NCBI GenBank assembly: GCA_002633085.1
Contig: NSIV01000008.1
Location: forward strand, 1 to 64,000
From: Curvibacter sp. PD_MW3
GTDB lineage: Bacteria > Pseudomonadota > Gammaproteobacteria > Burkholderiales > Burkholderiaceae_C
Length of the DNA: 64,000 nucleotides
Direction: 5' to 3'
Under the pieces are notes generated by a model. The model had not been told where the DNA came from. It saw nothing but the letters and a program-made list of their open reading frames with translations, and did not search any database. The translations under genes were made by a program, and so were the position numbers. Of the stretch, positions 39,696 through 49,959 are shown in pieces (the stretch's first letter is position 1; each line of letters begins with the position of its first letter).

Positions 39696-40592
39696 TCAAA
39701 GCAGGCCGCTGGCGCGCAGGGCGCCTTCGACCACAGCGGTGTTGCCAGCGGTCAGCGGTGTCATCGGCAGGCGCAGGGTGCCGCCGCACAGGCCCATGCG
39801 CTGCATGGCCCATTTCACGGGAATCGGGTTGGGCTCGACAAACAGCTGCTTGTGCACCGGCATCAGCTTGAACTGGATGTCCATGGCGCGCTTGACATCA
39901 CCGGCCATGGCGGCGACGCACAACTCGTGCATCAGACGCGGCGCCACATTGGCCGTCACGCTGATATTGCCATGGCCACCGCACAGCATCAGGGCGACTG
40001 CGGTCGGGTCGTCACCCGAGTAGATGGAGAAGCCCTTGGGTGCTTCGCGGATCAGCCACTGGGCGCGCTCGATGTTGCCGGTGGCCTCCTTGATGGCGAC
40101 GATGCCCGGCACCTGGGCCAGGCGCAGCACGGTGTCGTGCGCCATATCGGCCACGCTGCGGCCCGGCACGTTGTACAGCACCATGGGTAGGTCGCCGACG
40201 GCTTCGGCGATGGCTTTGAAGTGCAGGTACTGACCTTCCTGCGTCGGCTTGTTGTAGTAGGGCACGACCTGCAGCTGGCAGTCGGCGCCGACCTTCTTCG
40301 CGAAGCGGGCCAGTTCGATGGCCTCGGCGGTGGAGTTGGCGCCGCAGCCGGCCATGATCGGCACCCGGCCCTTGGCCTGCTCCACCGAGACGCGGATGAT
40401 CTCGCAGTGCTCGTCCACATTGACCGTGGGCGATTCACCGGTGGTGCCGACCACGCCGATGCAGTCGGTGCCTTCGGTTATGTGCCAGTCAATCAGCTTT
40501 CGCAAGGTGGGGTAGTCGACGCTACCGTCCTCGTGCAAGGGGGTGACGAGGGCCACGATGCTGCCAGTGATTGGGCTGAAGGAGGAGGTCAT
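39696..40592 (-). CDS. dapA: 4-hydroxy-tetrahydrodipicolinate synthase
   Basis: First enzyme of the diaminopimelate/lysine branch, 298 residues, condensing pyruvate with aspartate semialdehyde. Schiff-base Lys is in [15 protein letters not shown] near 162-168, catalytic Tyr in VLYNVPGRS near 137, and the GTTGESPTV loop near 48. Upstream on the minus strand a TAAAAT hexamer lies at 40626-40631. Confidence 0.97.
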   Translation of the reverse strand: MTSSFSPITGSIVALVTPLHEDGSVDYPTLRKLIDWHITEGTDCIGVVGTTGESPTVNVDEHCEIIRVSVEQAKGRVPIMAGCGANSTAEAIELARFAKKVGADCQLQVVPYYNKPTQEGQYLHFKAIAEAVGDLPMVLYNVPGRSVADMAHDTVLRLAQVPGIVAIKEATGNIERAQWLIREAPKGFSIYSGDDPTAVALMLCGGHGNISVTANVAPRLMHELCVAAMAGDVKRAMDIQFKLMPVHKQLFVEPNPIPVKWAMQRMGLCGGTLRLPMTPLTAGNTAVVEGALRASGLL

Positions 40593-40632
40593 GTCCGCAA
40601 TGAAGAGTATTTTGGGTAAAAGAACATTTTAA

Positions 40633-41208
40633 CTAGAGCATGTAACGTGCCAGCGCTTTATCCGTGGACAGCGGGCTGTCCTGTCTCACCGCCGCGATGC
40701 GCTGCACAAAGCGTGCGGGCTGGGCAATGAAACCATCCTCGTACGCTACCACGCGCAGATCGGCAAATTCGCGCAGCAGTTCGCCGGGCTGCAGCAGGAA
40801 ATCCGGTCGCGAAGGCTTGCCGACGGTTTCATTGCCGAGGGTAAAAGTTTCGTAAAGCAGCACGCCGCCGGGCGTCAGGCTCTGGCGGACCACGGGCAGC
40901 AGGGCGCGCCACAAGTAGTTGGTCACCACCACGGCGTCGAATTGCCGCGGCTGGCCGTCTTGCATCAGCGGCCAGGGGCCGTTCTCGATGTCGGCCTGCA
41001 CGGCTTCACCCAGCGACGCCACGGCGGCGATGGCCTCGGGTGATCGATCCACGCCGGTGACCGGGTGGCCGTGGGCGGCGAACCATTTCATATGGCGGCC
41101 GTGACCGCAGGCGACATCGAGCACCGTGCCGCCGGGGCGCACCAGGTGGGACCAGCGTTGCACCCAGGCCGAAGGCGCTTCGTTGCCGTGCAGGGCGCCG
41201 CCGCTCAT
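40633..41208 (-). CDS. Class I SAM-dependent methyltransferase (TehB-like)
   Basis: Methyltransferase of 191 residues. Motif I VLDVACGHGRHMKWFAAHG is near 33-51, GVDRSPEAI follows as motif II, and DAVVVTNYLWRALLP near 100-114 is motif IV. It resembles small TehB/NNMT-like enzymes; the substrate is unknown. I start at the ATG at 41208, where it overlaps the SDR stop (ATGA); the frame to 41361 lies inside the SDR gene. Confidence 0.85.
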   Translation of the reverse strand: MSGGALHGNEAPSAWVQRWSHLVRPGGTVLDVACGHGRHMKWFAAHGHPVTGVDRSPEAIAAVASLGEAVQADIENGPWPLMQDGQPRQFDAVVVTNYLWRALLPVVRQSLTPGGVLLYETFTLGNETVGKPSRPDFLLQPGELLREFADLRVVAYEDGFIAQPARFVQRIAAVRQDSPLSTDKALARYML

Positions 41209-42017
41209 CGCGGTTTGACCTCGTCCTTGAGGGCGGCCAGCGCCATGTTTTCCACCGCGCCCGGGGCCAGCAGCTTGAGGTAGCGGCCGAGTTTGCCCTT
41301 GGTGGTCATGACCACCTCGCGCTGGCGGCGGCTCATGCCGTCCCGGATCAGGCGCGCGCATTCCTCCACCGGCATGGCGTCGTCTTCCTTCAGGCCGCTG
41401 GCACCGGCGGCTTGGCCGGCCGCGTTGTAGCCGCGGTAGCGGATCTGCGTGGCCACCACGCCGGGGTAAGCCGTGGTGACACTGACACCGGCCCCCCTGA
41501 GTTCGGCGCGCAGCGCTTCAAAAAAGCCGGTCATGGCGAACTTGCTGGCGCTGTAGGCGGTGCGCCCCGGTACTCCCACCAGGCCGGCGAGGGACGACAC
41601 GGCCACCACCTGGCCGCGGCTGGCTTTCAGGTGCGGCAGGGCGGCGTGGGTGCACCAGACGCTGCCCCACAGGTTCACGCGCATCAGGTTCTCATACCAG
41701 CCCAGGTCGTCGGCCTGCACGTCCTCGAACAGGGCCTGGGCCGAGACACCGGCGTTGTTGACCAGTGCATCAAGACGGCCGAACTGCGCCACGCTGCGCG
41801 CGATCAGGTCACGGCACTGCGCCGGGTCGCTGACATCGGTCGGCACCACCAGCACCTCGCTGCCCAGTGGGCGGCATTGCTCAGCGACCTGTTGCAGCAG
41901 GTCCTGGTTGCGCGCCGCCAGAACCAGGGCCGCCTCCTGGCGATGCTGTTGTGCCAATTGGCGAGCCAATTCGGCGCCGATGCCGTCCGAAGCTCCCGTA
42001 ATCACTATTGTTTTCAT
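41205..42017 (-). CDS. Short-chain dehydrogenase/reductase
   Basis: NAD(P)-dependent SDR of 270 residues. The cofactor motif TGASDGIG is at residues 7-14, NNAGVS near 86, the catalytic Ser in VSSLAGLVG near 140, and YSASK with Tyr/Lys near 155-159. Substrate not evident. The ATG at 42017 is the natural start, though an in-frame GTG is at 42029. The start region is part of a short repeat (42003-42021). It is coupled to the methyltransferase by a four-base overlap. Confidence 0.9.
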   Translation of the reverse strand: MKTIVITGASDGIGAELARQLAQQHRQEAALVLAARNQDLLQQVAEQCRPLGSEVLVVPTDVSDPAQCRDLIARSVAQFGRLDALVNNAGVSAQALFEDVQADDLGWYENLMRVNLWGSVWCTHAALPHLKASRGQVVAVSSLAGLVGVPGRTAYSASKFAMTGFFEALRAELRGAGVSVTTAYPGVVATQIRYRGYNAAGQAAGASGLKEDDAMPVEECARLIRDGMSRRQREVVMTTKGKLGRYLKLLAPGAVENMALAALKDEVKPR

Positions 42018-42021
42018 AGCA
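42003..42021 (+). repeat. Short GCTATTGTTTT-type repeat at the SDR start codon
   Basis: CACTATTGTTTTCATAGCA covers the first codons of the minus-strand SDR gene, including its ATG at 42017. Its relatives are at 34822, 45582 and 58473. Confidence 0.4.
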
Positions 42022-42060
42022 TTTGGCACCCGTTTTATGAGGGCTGGAAGTCAAAAGTAT

Positions 42061-42186
42061 TCAAAAGCAGGCCCAGATCTCATTGGCCAGCGTGAGCAGG
42101 AAATCCGGTCGTGTGTAGAACGAGAACACGGCCAGCAGCAACAGCACCGCAATGCCGTAGGCCAGCCATTTTGTCCAGGTCTTCAT
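42061..42186 (-). CDS. 41-residue single-helix membrane peptide downstream of MFS permease
   Basis: A short frame starting MKTWTKWLAYGIAVLLLLAVF, with one hydrophobic helix (about 8-22) and a C-terminal tail SFYTRPDFLLTLANEIWACF. Its ATG overlaps the MFS stop by four bases (ATGA), strong evidence for translation. It may modulate the permease, as small membrane peptides do for other transporters, but no homologue is known to me. Confidence 0.6.
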   Translation of the reverse strand: MKTWTKWLAYGIAVLLLLAVFSFYTRPDFLLTLANEIWACF

Positions 42187-43409
42187 GCGCTGGCGACGGA
42201 CTGGGCCTTGCGGCGCTGGATGGTCGCTTCGCGCACCGGCAGGTTGACCAGCGCAGCCGCCACACCGAGCGCGATGGCGATGTACCAGACGATGTCGTAG
42301 CTGCCGGTCTTGTCGTACAGGTAGCCGCCGAGCCAGACGCCCATGAAGGATCCGATCTGGTGGCTGAAGAAGACAAAGCCGCTGAGCATCGAGAGGTGTG
42401 CCACGCCGAAGATCTGCGCCACCACGGCATTGGTCGGCGGCACGGTCGAGAGCCACAACAGGCCCATGACGGCCGAGAAGATGTAGACGCTCAACGGCGA
42501 CAGCGGTACCAGCAGGAAGAGGGTGATGGCGATCGAGCGTGCAAAGTAGATGAAAGCCAGGATGTTCTTTTTCTGCAGCCGCTGGCCCAGGGCGCCGGCG
42601 GCGTAGGTACCGAAGACGTTGAACAGGCCGATCAGCGCCAGCGCGTAGCTGGCCACCTCGGGCGAGAGGTTTTTGTCCCGCAGGTAGCTCGGCATGTGCA
42701 CACCGATGAACACCACTTGGAAACCGCAGACGAAATAACCGGCCATCAACAGCTGAAAGCTCGGGTAGCTGAAGGCTTCTTTCAGGGCTTGCAGAATGGT
42801 TTGCTCGCGCTTGGGGGCTGCGGCACCGGCAAAACGCGGCTCATGCAGACCCCAGGCCAGTGGGGCGATCAGCAGCGCGGCCGCACCCAGCACCACCAAC
42901 GCCTGTTGCCAGCCCAGGTTGCTGATGAGAAAGCCCTCGGTTGGGACCATCAGGAACTGGCCGAAGGAGCCGGCTGCAGCCGCCACGCCCATGGCCCAGG
43001 AGCGCTTTTCCAGGCTGACGTTGCGGCCGATCACGCCGTAGATCACGGCATAGGTAGTGCCGGCCTGGGCCATGCCGATCAGCACGCCGGCAGTCAAGGC
43101 GAACAGCAGTGGCGTGGGGGCGTGGGCCATGCCGAACAGCCCGAGCGCATAGAGGATGGCGCCGCCGATGATGACGCGGAAGGCGCCAAACTTGTCGGCC
43201 AGCATGCCGGCGAAGATGCCGGCAAAACCCCAGGTCAGGTTCTGGATAGCGATGGCCATGGAAAAGGTTTCGCGTGTCCAGCCCTGGGCCTGGGTGACGG
43301 GTTGCAGCCAGAGACCGAAGCCGTGGCGGATGCCCATGGAGAGGGTGACGATGGCAGCACCGCAGACCAGGACCTGGGTGAGCGAGAGTTTTTTGGTGTG
43401 GCTTGTCAT
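42183..43409 (-). CDS. MFS transporter
   Basis: Major facilitator permease of 408 residues with twelve hydrophobic segments. The start VLVCGAAIVTLSMGIRHGFGLWLQPV and GMLADKFGAFRVI (motif A region, near 70-82) fit the monocarboxylate/oxalate-formate-like MFS group. The substrate is unknown. It precedes the 41-residue membrane peptide and the SDR-methyltransferase pair on the same strand. Confidence 0.9.
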   Translation of the reverse strand: MTSHTKKLSLTQVLVCGAAIVTLSMGIRHGFGLWLQPVTQAQGWTRETFSMAIAIQNLTWGFAGIFAGMLADKFGAFRVIIGGAILYALGLFGMAHAPTPLLFALTAGVLIGMAQAGTTYAVIYGVIGRNVSLEKRSWAMGVAAAAGSFGQFLMVPTEGFLISNLGWQQALVVLGAAALLIAPLAWGLHEPRFAGAAAPKREQTILQALKEAFSYPSFQLLMAGYFVCGFQVVFIGVHMPSYLRDKNLSPEVASYALALIGLFNVFGTYAAGALGQRLQKKNILAFIYFARSIAITLFLLVPLSPLSVYIFSAVMGLLWLSTVPPTNAVVAQIFGVAHLSMLSGFVFFSHQIGSFMGVWLGGYLYDKTGSYDIVWYIAIALGVAAALVNLPVREATIQRRKAQSVASA

Positions 43410-43521
43410 CCTTGAAATGTAGCGAATCTGTCCGGGGCTTGCTGCGGGAGGGCTGGCGGAGCGTGCGCACGGCCTGAATCGGTGTCTGTATATTTATCCA
43501 GTTGTTTTTTCGGCAAGCGAC

Positions 43522-43527
43522 TACAAT
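43522..43527 (+). promoter_or_regulatory. -10-like TACAAT before parE
   Basis: TACAAT lies 14 bases before the parE ATG, with no ribosome binding site between. If used, transcription would begin two or three bases before the start codon. A TTGTTT is present at 43502-43507 but only 14 bases away. Confidence 0.5.
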
Positions 43528-43535
43528 TCTTCGCC

Positions 43536-45506
43536 ATGGCTCTCAAACCAACCACCGACTATTCCGAAGGTTCCATCCGCGTCCTCAAGGGGCTGGAGCC
43601 GGTCAAGCAGCGTCCAGGTATGTACACCCGGACTGACAACCCGCTGCACATCATTCAGGAAGTGCTGGACAACGCCGCCGACGAGGCGCTGGCCGGCCAT
43701 GGCAAGAAGATCAAGGTCACCTTGCATGGTGACGGCTCGGTCAGCGTCGAGGACGACGGCCGCGGCATCCCCTTCGGCCTGCACCCGGAGGAAAAGGCGC
43801 CGGTGATCGAGCTGGTGTTCACCCGTCTGCATGCCGGCGGCAAGTTCGACAAGGGCAAGGGCGGCGCCTACAGCTTCTCCGGCGGTCTGCACGGCGTGGG
43901 CGTTTCCGTGACCAACGCGCTGGGCAAACGGCTGGACGCCACCAGCTATCGCGAAGGGCAGGTGGCGCATCTGGTGTTCGAAGGCGGCGATGTGGTCCAG
44001 CCGCTGACGACGCGCCCCGCCGGTGAGTGCGATCGCAAACAGGGCACCACGGTGCGTGTCTGGCCCGACCCCAAGTATTTCGAGTCGGCCGTCCTGCCCA
44101 TGGGCGAACTGACCCACCTGCTGCGCAGCAAGGCGGTGCTGATGCCAGGCGTGAGCGTGTCGCTCATCAACGAGAAGACGCGCGACACCCAGACCTGGCA
44201 GTACAAGGGCGGCCTGAGCGACTACCTGATCCAGACCTTGAGCGCCGACCCGGTGATACCGCTGTTCGAAGGCGAGGGCTTTGCCGACGGCGCCAACGAC
44301 AGCTTTGCCGAAGGCGAAGGTGCGGCTTGGGCGGTGGCCTTCACCGAAGATGGCGCACCGGTGCGTGAGAGCTACGTCAACCTGATCCCCACCAGCGCCG
44401 GCGGCACGCACGACAGCGGTCTGCGCGACGGCCTGTTCAACGCCGTCAAGAGTTTCATCGAACTGCACAGCCTGCTGCCCAAAGGCGTCAAGCTTTTGCC
44501 GGAAGACGTGTTCGCCCGCGCCAGCTACGTGCTCTCCGCCAAGGTGCTGGACCCGCAGTTCCAGGGCCAGATCAAAGAGCGGTTGAATTCGCGTGATGCC
44601 GTGCGCCTGGTCTCCAGCTTCGTGCGCCCGACGCTGGAGTTGTGGCTGAACCAGCACGTCGAGTACGGCAAGAAGCTGGCCGAGCTGGCCATCAAGGCGG
44701 CGCAGACGCGCCAGCGCGCCGGCCAGAAGGTCGAGAAACGCAAGGGCTCCGGCGTAGCCGTGCTGCCGGGCAAGCTGACCGACTGCGAAAGCCGCGACAT
44801 CGGCCACAACGAGGTGTTTCTGGTCGAGGGCGACTCGGCCGGCGGCAGCGCCAAGATGGGGCGAGACAAGGAATGCCAGGCCGTCCTGCCGCTGCGCGGC
44901 AAGGTGCTCAACACCTGGGAGGTCGAGCGTGACCGCCTGTTTGCCAACACCGAAATCCACGACATTGCCGTGGCCATCGGTGTCGATCCGCATGGCCCGA
45001 ATGACACGCCGGACCTGTCGGGCCTGCGCTATGGCAAGGTTTGCATCTTGAGTGATGCCGATGTCGACGGCTCGCACATCCAGGTGTTGCTGCTCACCCT
45101 GTTCTTCCGCCACTTCCCCAAGCTGATCGAGGCAGGTCATGTCTACGTGGCCAAGCCGCCGCTGTTCCGCGTCGATGTGCCGGCGCGCGGCAAGAAGCCG
45201 GCGTCCAAGGCCTATGCGCTGGACGAAGGCGAGCTCATCGCCATCCTCGATAAATGCGCCAAGGACGGCGTGGCGAAAGAGCGCTGCCAGATCAGCCGCT
45301 TCAAGGGCTTGGGCGAGATGAATGCCGAGCAGTTGTGGGAGACCACGCTGAACCCGGACACGCGCCGCCTGCTGCGCGTGCAGTTGGGCCAGCTCGACTT
45401 CTTGCAGACCGAAGGCCTGATCACCCAGCTCATGGGCAAGGGCGAGGCCGCGGCGCGGCGCGAGCTCATGGAGCTGCATGGCGACTCCGTTGAGGTGGAC
45501 ATCTGA
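43536..45506 (+). CDS. parE: DNA topoisomerase IV subunit B
   Basis: ATPase subunit of topoisomerase IV, 656 residues, decatenating daughter chromosomes. GHKL ATPase features: EVLDNAADEALAG near 43-55, DDGRGIPFG near 70-78, and GGLHGVGVSVTNAL near 113-126. The Toprim domain has EGDSAGGSAKMGRDKE near 430 and DADVDGSHI near 507. The ATG at 43536 gives the family N-terminus; the frame to 43482 is an extension. It ends one base into the lytic transglycosylase start (TGATG). Confidence 0.96.
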   Translation: MALKPTTDYSEGSIRVLKGLEPVKQRPGMYTRTDNPLHIIQEVLDNAADEALAGHGKKIKVTLHGDGSVSVEDDGRGIPFGLHPEEKAPVIELVFTRLHAGGKFDKGKGGAYSFSGGLHGVGVSVTNALGKRLDATSYREGQVAHLVFEGGDVVQPLTTRPAGECDRKQGTTVRVWPDPKYFESAVLPMGELTHLLRSKAVLMPGVSVSLINEKTRDTQTWQYKGGLSDYLIQTLSADPVIPLFEGEGFADGANDSFAEGEGAAWAVAFTEDGAPVRESYVNLIPTSAGGTHDSGLRDGLFNAVKSFIELHSLLPKGVKLLPEDVFARASYVLSAKVLDPQFQGQIKERLNSRDAVRLVSSFVRPTLELWLNQHVEYGKKLAELAIKAAQTRQRAGQKVEKRKGSGVAVLPGKLTDCESRDIGHNEVFLVEGDSAGGSAKMGRDKECQAVLPLRGKVLNTWEVERDRLFANTEIHDIAVAIGVDPHGPNDTPDLSGLRYGKVCILSDADVDGSHIQVLLLTLFFRHFPKLIEAGHVYVAKPPLFRVDVPARGKKPASKAYALDEGELIAILDKCAKDGVAKERCQISRFKGLGEMNAEQLWETTLNPDTRRLLRVQLGQLDFLQTEGLITQLMGKGEAAARRELMELHGDSVEVDI

Positions 45507-46345
45507 TGTTTACTGATCCGCTTGAGCGTCTAACTTTTGCTAAGGTTTTTCGGCCTCTAGCCTTACTGATGCTGTGCGGGGTGCTATTGTTTTCGCAGCA
45601 GTTGGCACGCGCCGATATCTGGGGATACATCGACGACAAGGGCGTGGCGAATTTCGCGACCGAGCGGCTCGATAACCGCTATGAGCTGTTCTCGCGCTCC
45701 GGCCAAAACCTGCAGGTGGGGCGGACCGACCCTGGAGCAGGGGAGGCTTTGCGCCCGGTATCGGTGCCCACCGTGGCGCCGAAGCTGATTGCCTTTTTCG
45801 AGGTGTCGCCCAGCTACAAGCAGGTCAAGCACCTGTTGCGCGAGGCCGCAAGCCAGTACCGCGTCGACTATGAGTTGTTGCAGGCCGTGATTGCCACCGA
45901 GTCCGGCTTCGACGCCGCTGCGGTGTCGCCCAAGGGCGCCGTTGGTCTGATGCAGATCATGCCGGCGACCGCGCAACGCTACGGTGTGGCCGGCGACGCC
46001 AGGAGCCCGGTGGAGAAAAAACTGACCGATCCGCGGACCAATATCCGTGTCGGGGCGCGTTACCTGCGCGATCTCCTCGCTATGTTCCCGGGACAGTTGG
46101 AGTTGGCGGTGGCGGCTTACAACGCGGGCGAAGGTGCCGTGTTGCGTGCCGGCAGCCGCGTCCCCAACTACCGTGAAACCCAAAGCTATGTGCGCACAGT
46201 GCTGCAGCTTTACGCCGTGCTCAAGCCGCCAACCCCACTGCGTGTGCGCATGGAGCTGGCGGGCGGCGCCGCTGGCCGCGGCAACATGCTGGCCTCCGTG
46301 CGCTCTTCTGCTATTCAGACCCCCCCATCGACCGAGACCGACTAG
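45506..46345 (+). CDS. Lytic transglycosylase (SLT domain, DUF4124-like N-terminus)
   Basis: Exported muramidase-like enzyme of 279 residues. A membrane/signal segment ([19 protein letters not shown], about 18-36) precedes a short DUF4124-like [15 protein letters not shown] domain, then the SLT domain from about 110. Catalytic Glu is in ATESGFD near 132; [17 protein letters not shown] and [10 protein letters not shown] are the conserved motifs. Its start overlaps parE's stop and its end is five bases from parC, so it is cotranscribed with both topoisomerase IV subunits. Confidence 0.9.
   Translation: MFTDPLERLTFAKVFRPLALLMLCGVLLFSQQLARADIWGYIDDKGVANFATERLDNRYELFSRSGQNLQVGRTDPGAGEALRPVSVPTVAPKLIAFFEVSPSYKQVKHLLREAASQYRVDYELLQAVIATESGFDAAAVSPKGAVGLMQIMPATAQRYGVAGDARSPVEKKLTDPRTNIRVGARYLRDLLAMFPGQLELAVAAYNAGEGAVLRAGSRVPNYRETQSYVRTVLQLYAVLKPPTPLRVRMELAGGAAGRGNMLASVRSSAIQTPPSTETD
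45582..45600 (+). repeat. Short GCTATTGTTTT-type repeat inside the transglycosylase signal region
   Basis: TGCTATTGTTTTCGCAGCA shares GCTATTGTTTT with the elements at 42003 and 58473. It encodes VLLFSQQ with rare CTA and TTG codons. Confidence 0.35.
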
Positions 46346-46350
46346 TTTCC

Positions 46351-48720
46351 ATGACCGACCAGCCGACCCTTGATTTTGCGCCGGATGCCCCCGGCGGCGA
46401 CGCTCTCACACTGGCCTCCTACGCTCAGCAGGCTTACCTCGAATACGCCTTGAGCGTGGTCAAGGGGCGGGCCTTGCCCGACGTCTGCGACGGCCAGAAA
46501 CCGGTGCAACGCCGCATCCTGTACGCCATGTCCCGCATGGGGCTGGGCTTTGGCGGGCCCAATGGCGCCACCGGTGCCAAACCGGTTAAGTCGGCACGCG
46601 TGGTGGGCGATGTGCTGGGCCGCTTCCACCCGCATGGCGACCAGGCCGCCTACGATGCGCTGGTGCGCATGGCACAAAACTTTGCCCAGCGCTACCCATT
46701 GATCGACGGCCAGGGTAATTTCGGCTCGCGTGACGGTGACGGCGCTGCCGCCATGCGCTATACCGAGGCCCGGCTGGCGCGCATCAGCAGCCTGCTGCTG
46801 GACGAGATCGACGAAGGCACGGTTGACTTCCAGCCCAACTACGACGGCTCCACCGAGGAGCCCCGGCAGTTGCCGGCGCGCCTGCCCTTTAACCTGCTCA
46901 ACGGCGCCAGCGGCATTGCCGTGGGTCTGGCCACCGAGATCCCGAGCCACAACCTGGGCGAGGTGGCGCAGGCGTGTGTGGCACTGATCAAGAGCCCGAA
47001 GTTGAGCGACGACGAGTTGTTCACGCTGCTGCCGGGTCCCGACTACCCGGGCGGCGGCCAGATCATCAGCAGCGCCAACGACATTGCCGAGGCCTACCGC
47101 ACCGGACGCGGTTCGCTCAAGGTGCGTGCGCGCTGGAAAATCGAAGAACTGGCTCGCGGCCAGTGGCAGCTGGTGGTGACCGAACTGCCGCCGGGCGTCA
47201 GCACGCAAAAGGTGCTGGAAGAGATCGAGGAGCTGACCAACCCCAAGGTCAAGGCCGGCAAGAAGGCACTGACGCAGGAGCAGAACCAGCTCAAGGCCAC
47301 GGTGCTGGCGGTGCTCGACGTCGTGCGCGACGAATCGTCCAAGGACGCGCCGGTGCGCCTGGTGTGCGAGCCCAAGACCAGCCGCATCGAGCAGCAGGAA
47401 CTCATCACCACCTTGCTGGCGCACACCAGTCTGGAAACCTCGGCGCCGATCAACCTCACCATGGTGGGACTGGACGGTCGCCCGACACAGAAATCGCTGC
47501 GCCAGATGCTGGAAGAGTGGATCGCCTTCCGCCAGACCACCATCGAGCGCCGCTCGCGCCACCGCCTGAACAAGGTGCTGGACCGCATCCACATCTTGGA
47601 AGGCCGGCAGCTGGTGCTGCTCAACATCGACGAGGTGATTGCCATCATCCGCCAGTCGGACGAGCCGAAGGCGGCGCTGATCGAGCGTTTCCGCCTCTCC
47701 GAACGCCAGGCTGAGGACATTCTCGAAATCCGGCTGCGCCAACTGGCGCGCCTGGAAGCGATCAAGATCGAGCAGGAACTCAAGGCCTTGCGTGAAGAAC
47801 AGCAGAAGCTGGAAGAAATCCTGGGTAGCCCGGCCGCGTTGCGCCGCCTCATGATCAAGGAGATCGAGACCGATGCCAAGCAGTTCGCCGATGCACGTCG
47901 CACCCTGATCCAGGCCGAGAAAAAGGCCGTGGCGGAAGTCAAGGTGGTGGATGAGCCGGTGACCGTGGTGGTGTCGCAAAAGGGTTGGGTGCGTGCACGC
48001 AGCGGCCATGGTCACGAGGCCGCGAGTTTTGCCTTCAAGGCCGGTGACGGCCTGTACGGGACCTTCGAGTGCCGAACTGTGGACACGCTGCTGGCCTTCG
48101 GCTCCAACGGTCGTGTCTATTCGGTGCCGGTGGCCAGCCTGCCGGGCGCCCGCGGCGACGGCCAGCCGGTGACCACGCTGATCGAACTGGAAGCCGGCAC
48201 GCAGCTGGCGCACTATTTCGCCGGCCCGGCCAATGCCTGGCTGTTGCTGTCGACCTCGGGGGGCTACGGTTTCCTGGCCACGGTGGAGAACATGATCTCG
48301 CGCCAGAAGGGCGGCAAGACCTTCGTCAACTGCAATGAGGGTGACACGGTGTGCCGTCCTTCGCTGGCCAATGTGCCGGCGCCAGCGGGTGCACCGGCGT
48401 CCGCGCTGCACACGCCGGCCACCCACGTGGCTTGCGCCTCCACTGGCGGGCGCATCCTCACCTTCGAGATCACTGAGCTCAAACCCATGGCCAATGGTGG
48501 CCGCGGCCTGATGCTGATCGACCTTGAGCCCAAGGACGCGCTGGCCGGCGCCGCTGCCTATACACGCAGCGTGAAGATCGAAGGCATTGGCCGTGGGGCT
48601 AAGGAGCGCGAGGAGACGTTGGAGATCCGTAGCCTCAACAATGCGCGTGCTGCCCGCGGGCGCAAGGGCAAAGCCGCGGACCTCGGGTTCAAGCCGACGT
48701 CCATCACACGCGTCGAATAA
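46351..48720 (+). CDS. parC: DNA topoisomerase IV subunit A
   Basis: DNA-cleaving subunit of 789 residues. [15 protein letters not shown] near 50-64, then the catalytic Tyr in [11 protein letters not shown] near 137, are the winged-helix signatures. The C-terminal DNA-wrapping domain shows beta-pinwheel repeats ([31 protein letters not shown]). Residues in the quinolone-determining region read [14 protein letters not shown]. It lies in the parE-transglycosylase-parC operon. Confidence 0.96.
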   Translation: MTDQPTLDFAPDAPGGDALTLASYAQQAYLEYALSVVKGRALPDVCDGQKPVQRRILYAMSRMGLGFGGPNGATGAKPVKSARVVGDVLGRFHPHGDQAAYDALVRMAQNFAQRYPLIDGQGNFGSRDGDGAAAMRYTEARLARISSLLLDEIDEGTVDFQPNYDGSTEEPRQLPARLPFNLLNGASGIAVGLATEIPSHNLGEVAQACVALIKSPKLSDDELFTLLPGPDYPGGGQIISSANDIAEAYRTGRGSLKVRARWKIEELARGQWQLVVTELPPGVSTQKVLEEIEELTNPKVKAGKKALTQEQNQLKATVLAVLDVVRDESSKDAPVRLVCEPKTSRIEQQELITTLLAHTSLETSAPINLTMVGLDGRPTQKSLRQMLEEWIAFRQTTIERRSRHRLNKVLDRIHILEGRQLVLLNIDEVIAIIRQSDEPKAALIERFRLSERQAEDILEIRLRQLARLEAIKIEQELKALREEQQKLEEILGSPAALRRLMIKEIETDAKQFADARRTLIQAEKKAVAEVKVVDEPVTVVVSQKGWVRARSGHGHEAASFAFKAGDGLYGTFECRTVDTLLAFGSNGRVYSVPVASLPGARGDGQPVTTLIELEAGTQLAHYFAGPANAWLLLSTSGGYGFLATVENMISRQKGGKTFVNCNEGDTVCRPSLANVPAPAGAPASALHTPATHVACASTGGRILTFEITELKPMANGGRGLMLIDLEPKDALAGAAAYTRSVKIEGIGRGAKEREETLEIRSLNNARAARGRKGKAADLGFKPTSITRVE

Positions 48721-48764
48721 ATCCTGACCCAAATCAAGGCCGTGGTCAGGCAGAATTGCCGCTC

Positions 48765-49958
48765 ATGACTTCACAGGCAAGCAAACAGGTTTTGATCGCG
48801 GGCGGTGGCATTGGCGGCTTGGCCGCAGCCCTTGCCAGTTCGCGCGCCGGCTGGCAGGTTCGACTCTATGAACGGGTGCCGGCCTTCAGCGAGGTCGGTG
48901 CCGGCATCCAGATGGGCCCCAACATCGTGCGCGTGCTGCACGGCTGGGATCTGGCCAGCGCCTTGTCCGAGGTGGCGGCTTTCCCGGAGCGTTTGCAGGT
49001 GCGACATGCACTCTCGGGCGGGGAGCTTGGCGTCTTGCGTCTGGGGCAAACCGCGGTGCAGCGTTACGGCGCTCCCTATGCCACCATCCACCGAGCCGAT
49101 CTGCTTGAACTGCTGTTGCGTGCCGTGCAGGCGCGTGAGGGAGTCCGGCTTAACCTCAACCAGGCACTGGCCGCTTATGTGCAGACGCCTGAGGCCGTCA
49201 CGCTGCAGACCGAGGAGGGGCTGGAGATCGAAGGCGACGCCCTGATTGGCGCTGACGGCCTGTGGAGTCGGGTGCGTACCCAGTTGCTGGGTGACAGCCC
49301 ACCGCGTGTCACCGGTCATCTGGCTTTTCGTGCCATGCTGCCGCAGGCCAGCTTGCCAAAGGCCTTGCGCAGCCAGCAGATCACCGCCTGGCTCGGCCCG
49401 AAGCTGCATGTGGTGCAGTACCCGGTGCGCCGCGGCGAATGGCTCAATGTGGTGGCCATCGTGCAGGGCCGTGTCGCGGGCGATCTGCAGAACTGGGACC
49501 ACAGCACCAACGCCGCTGATCTGCGCATGGTGCTGGCAGGCACCTGCAGTTCCTTGCGCTCATTGGTTGATGCGGTTCCGGAGTGGCGGCTGTGGGCCTT
49601 GTGCGACCGGGAGCCCATGCGCAGTGCTGACGAGCAGGCGGGTGGACGCATCGCCTTGCTGGGCGATGCGGCGCATCCCATGCGCCCTTACCTGGCGCAA
49701 GGGGCGGGCATGGCGATCGAAGATGCGGCCGAACTGGGACGCAATCTGGCACAGGTCGATGCCGTCCTGGATGTGCCGACCATGTTGCGCCGCTACGCCC
49801 TCAATCGCTGGCAGCGCAACGCCCGTGTCCAGGCGCGCTCGATCCGTAACGGTGATATCTTCCACATGGACGGGCCGATGGGTTGGTGCCGCGATGCCTC
49901 GCTGAAACTGCTCGGCGAGCGTTTGCTCGACGTGCCGTGGCTGTACCGCGGCGCTTGA
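48765..49958 (+). CDS. FAD-dependent monooxygenase, 3-hydroxybenzoate 6-hydroxylase/salicylate hydroxylase-like
   Basis: Group A flavoprotein hydroxylase of 397 residues. GxGxxG motif GGGIGGLAAALASSRAG at about 11-27, GADGLWSRVR near 160, and LLGDAAHPMRPYLAQGAGMA near 300-319 with the flavin-closing motif. It resembles 3-hydroxybenzoate 6-hydroxylases and salicylate 1-hydroxylases, so an aromatic phenol is likely. No catabolic partner genes adjoin. A CAGAAT hexamer lies 14 bases before the ATG at 48765, without a ribosome binding site. Confidence 0.87.
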   Translation: MTSQASKQVLIAGGGIGGLAAALASSRAGWQVRLYERVPAFSEVGAGIQMGPNIVRVLHGWDLASALSEVAAFPERLQVRHALSGGELGVLRLGQTAVQRYGAPYATIHRADLLELLLRAVQAREGVRLNLNQALAAYVQTPEAVTLQTEEGLEIEGDALIGADGLWSRVRTQLLGDSPPRVTGHLAFRAMLPQASLPKALRSQQITAWLGPKLHVVQYPVRRGEWLNVVAIVQGRVAGDLQNWDHSTNAADLRMVLAGTCSSLRSLVDAVPEWRLWALCDREPMRSADEQAGGRIALLGDAAHPMRPYLAQGAGMAIEDAAELGRNLAQVDAVLDVPTMLRRYALNRWQRNARVQARSIRNGDIFHMDGPMGWCRDASLKLLGERLLDVPWLYRGA

Positions 49959-49959
49959 T

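Noticed and set aside
46342..48732. A 796-codon open frame antisense to parC (and a 652-codon one antisense to parE at 43521-45479).
   Set aside because: They exactly mirror conserved genes; the translations are His/Gln/Arg rich and match no family. Long antisense frames are expected in high-GC DNA.
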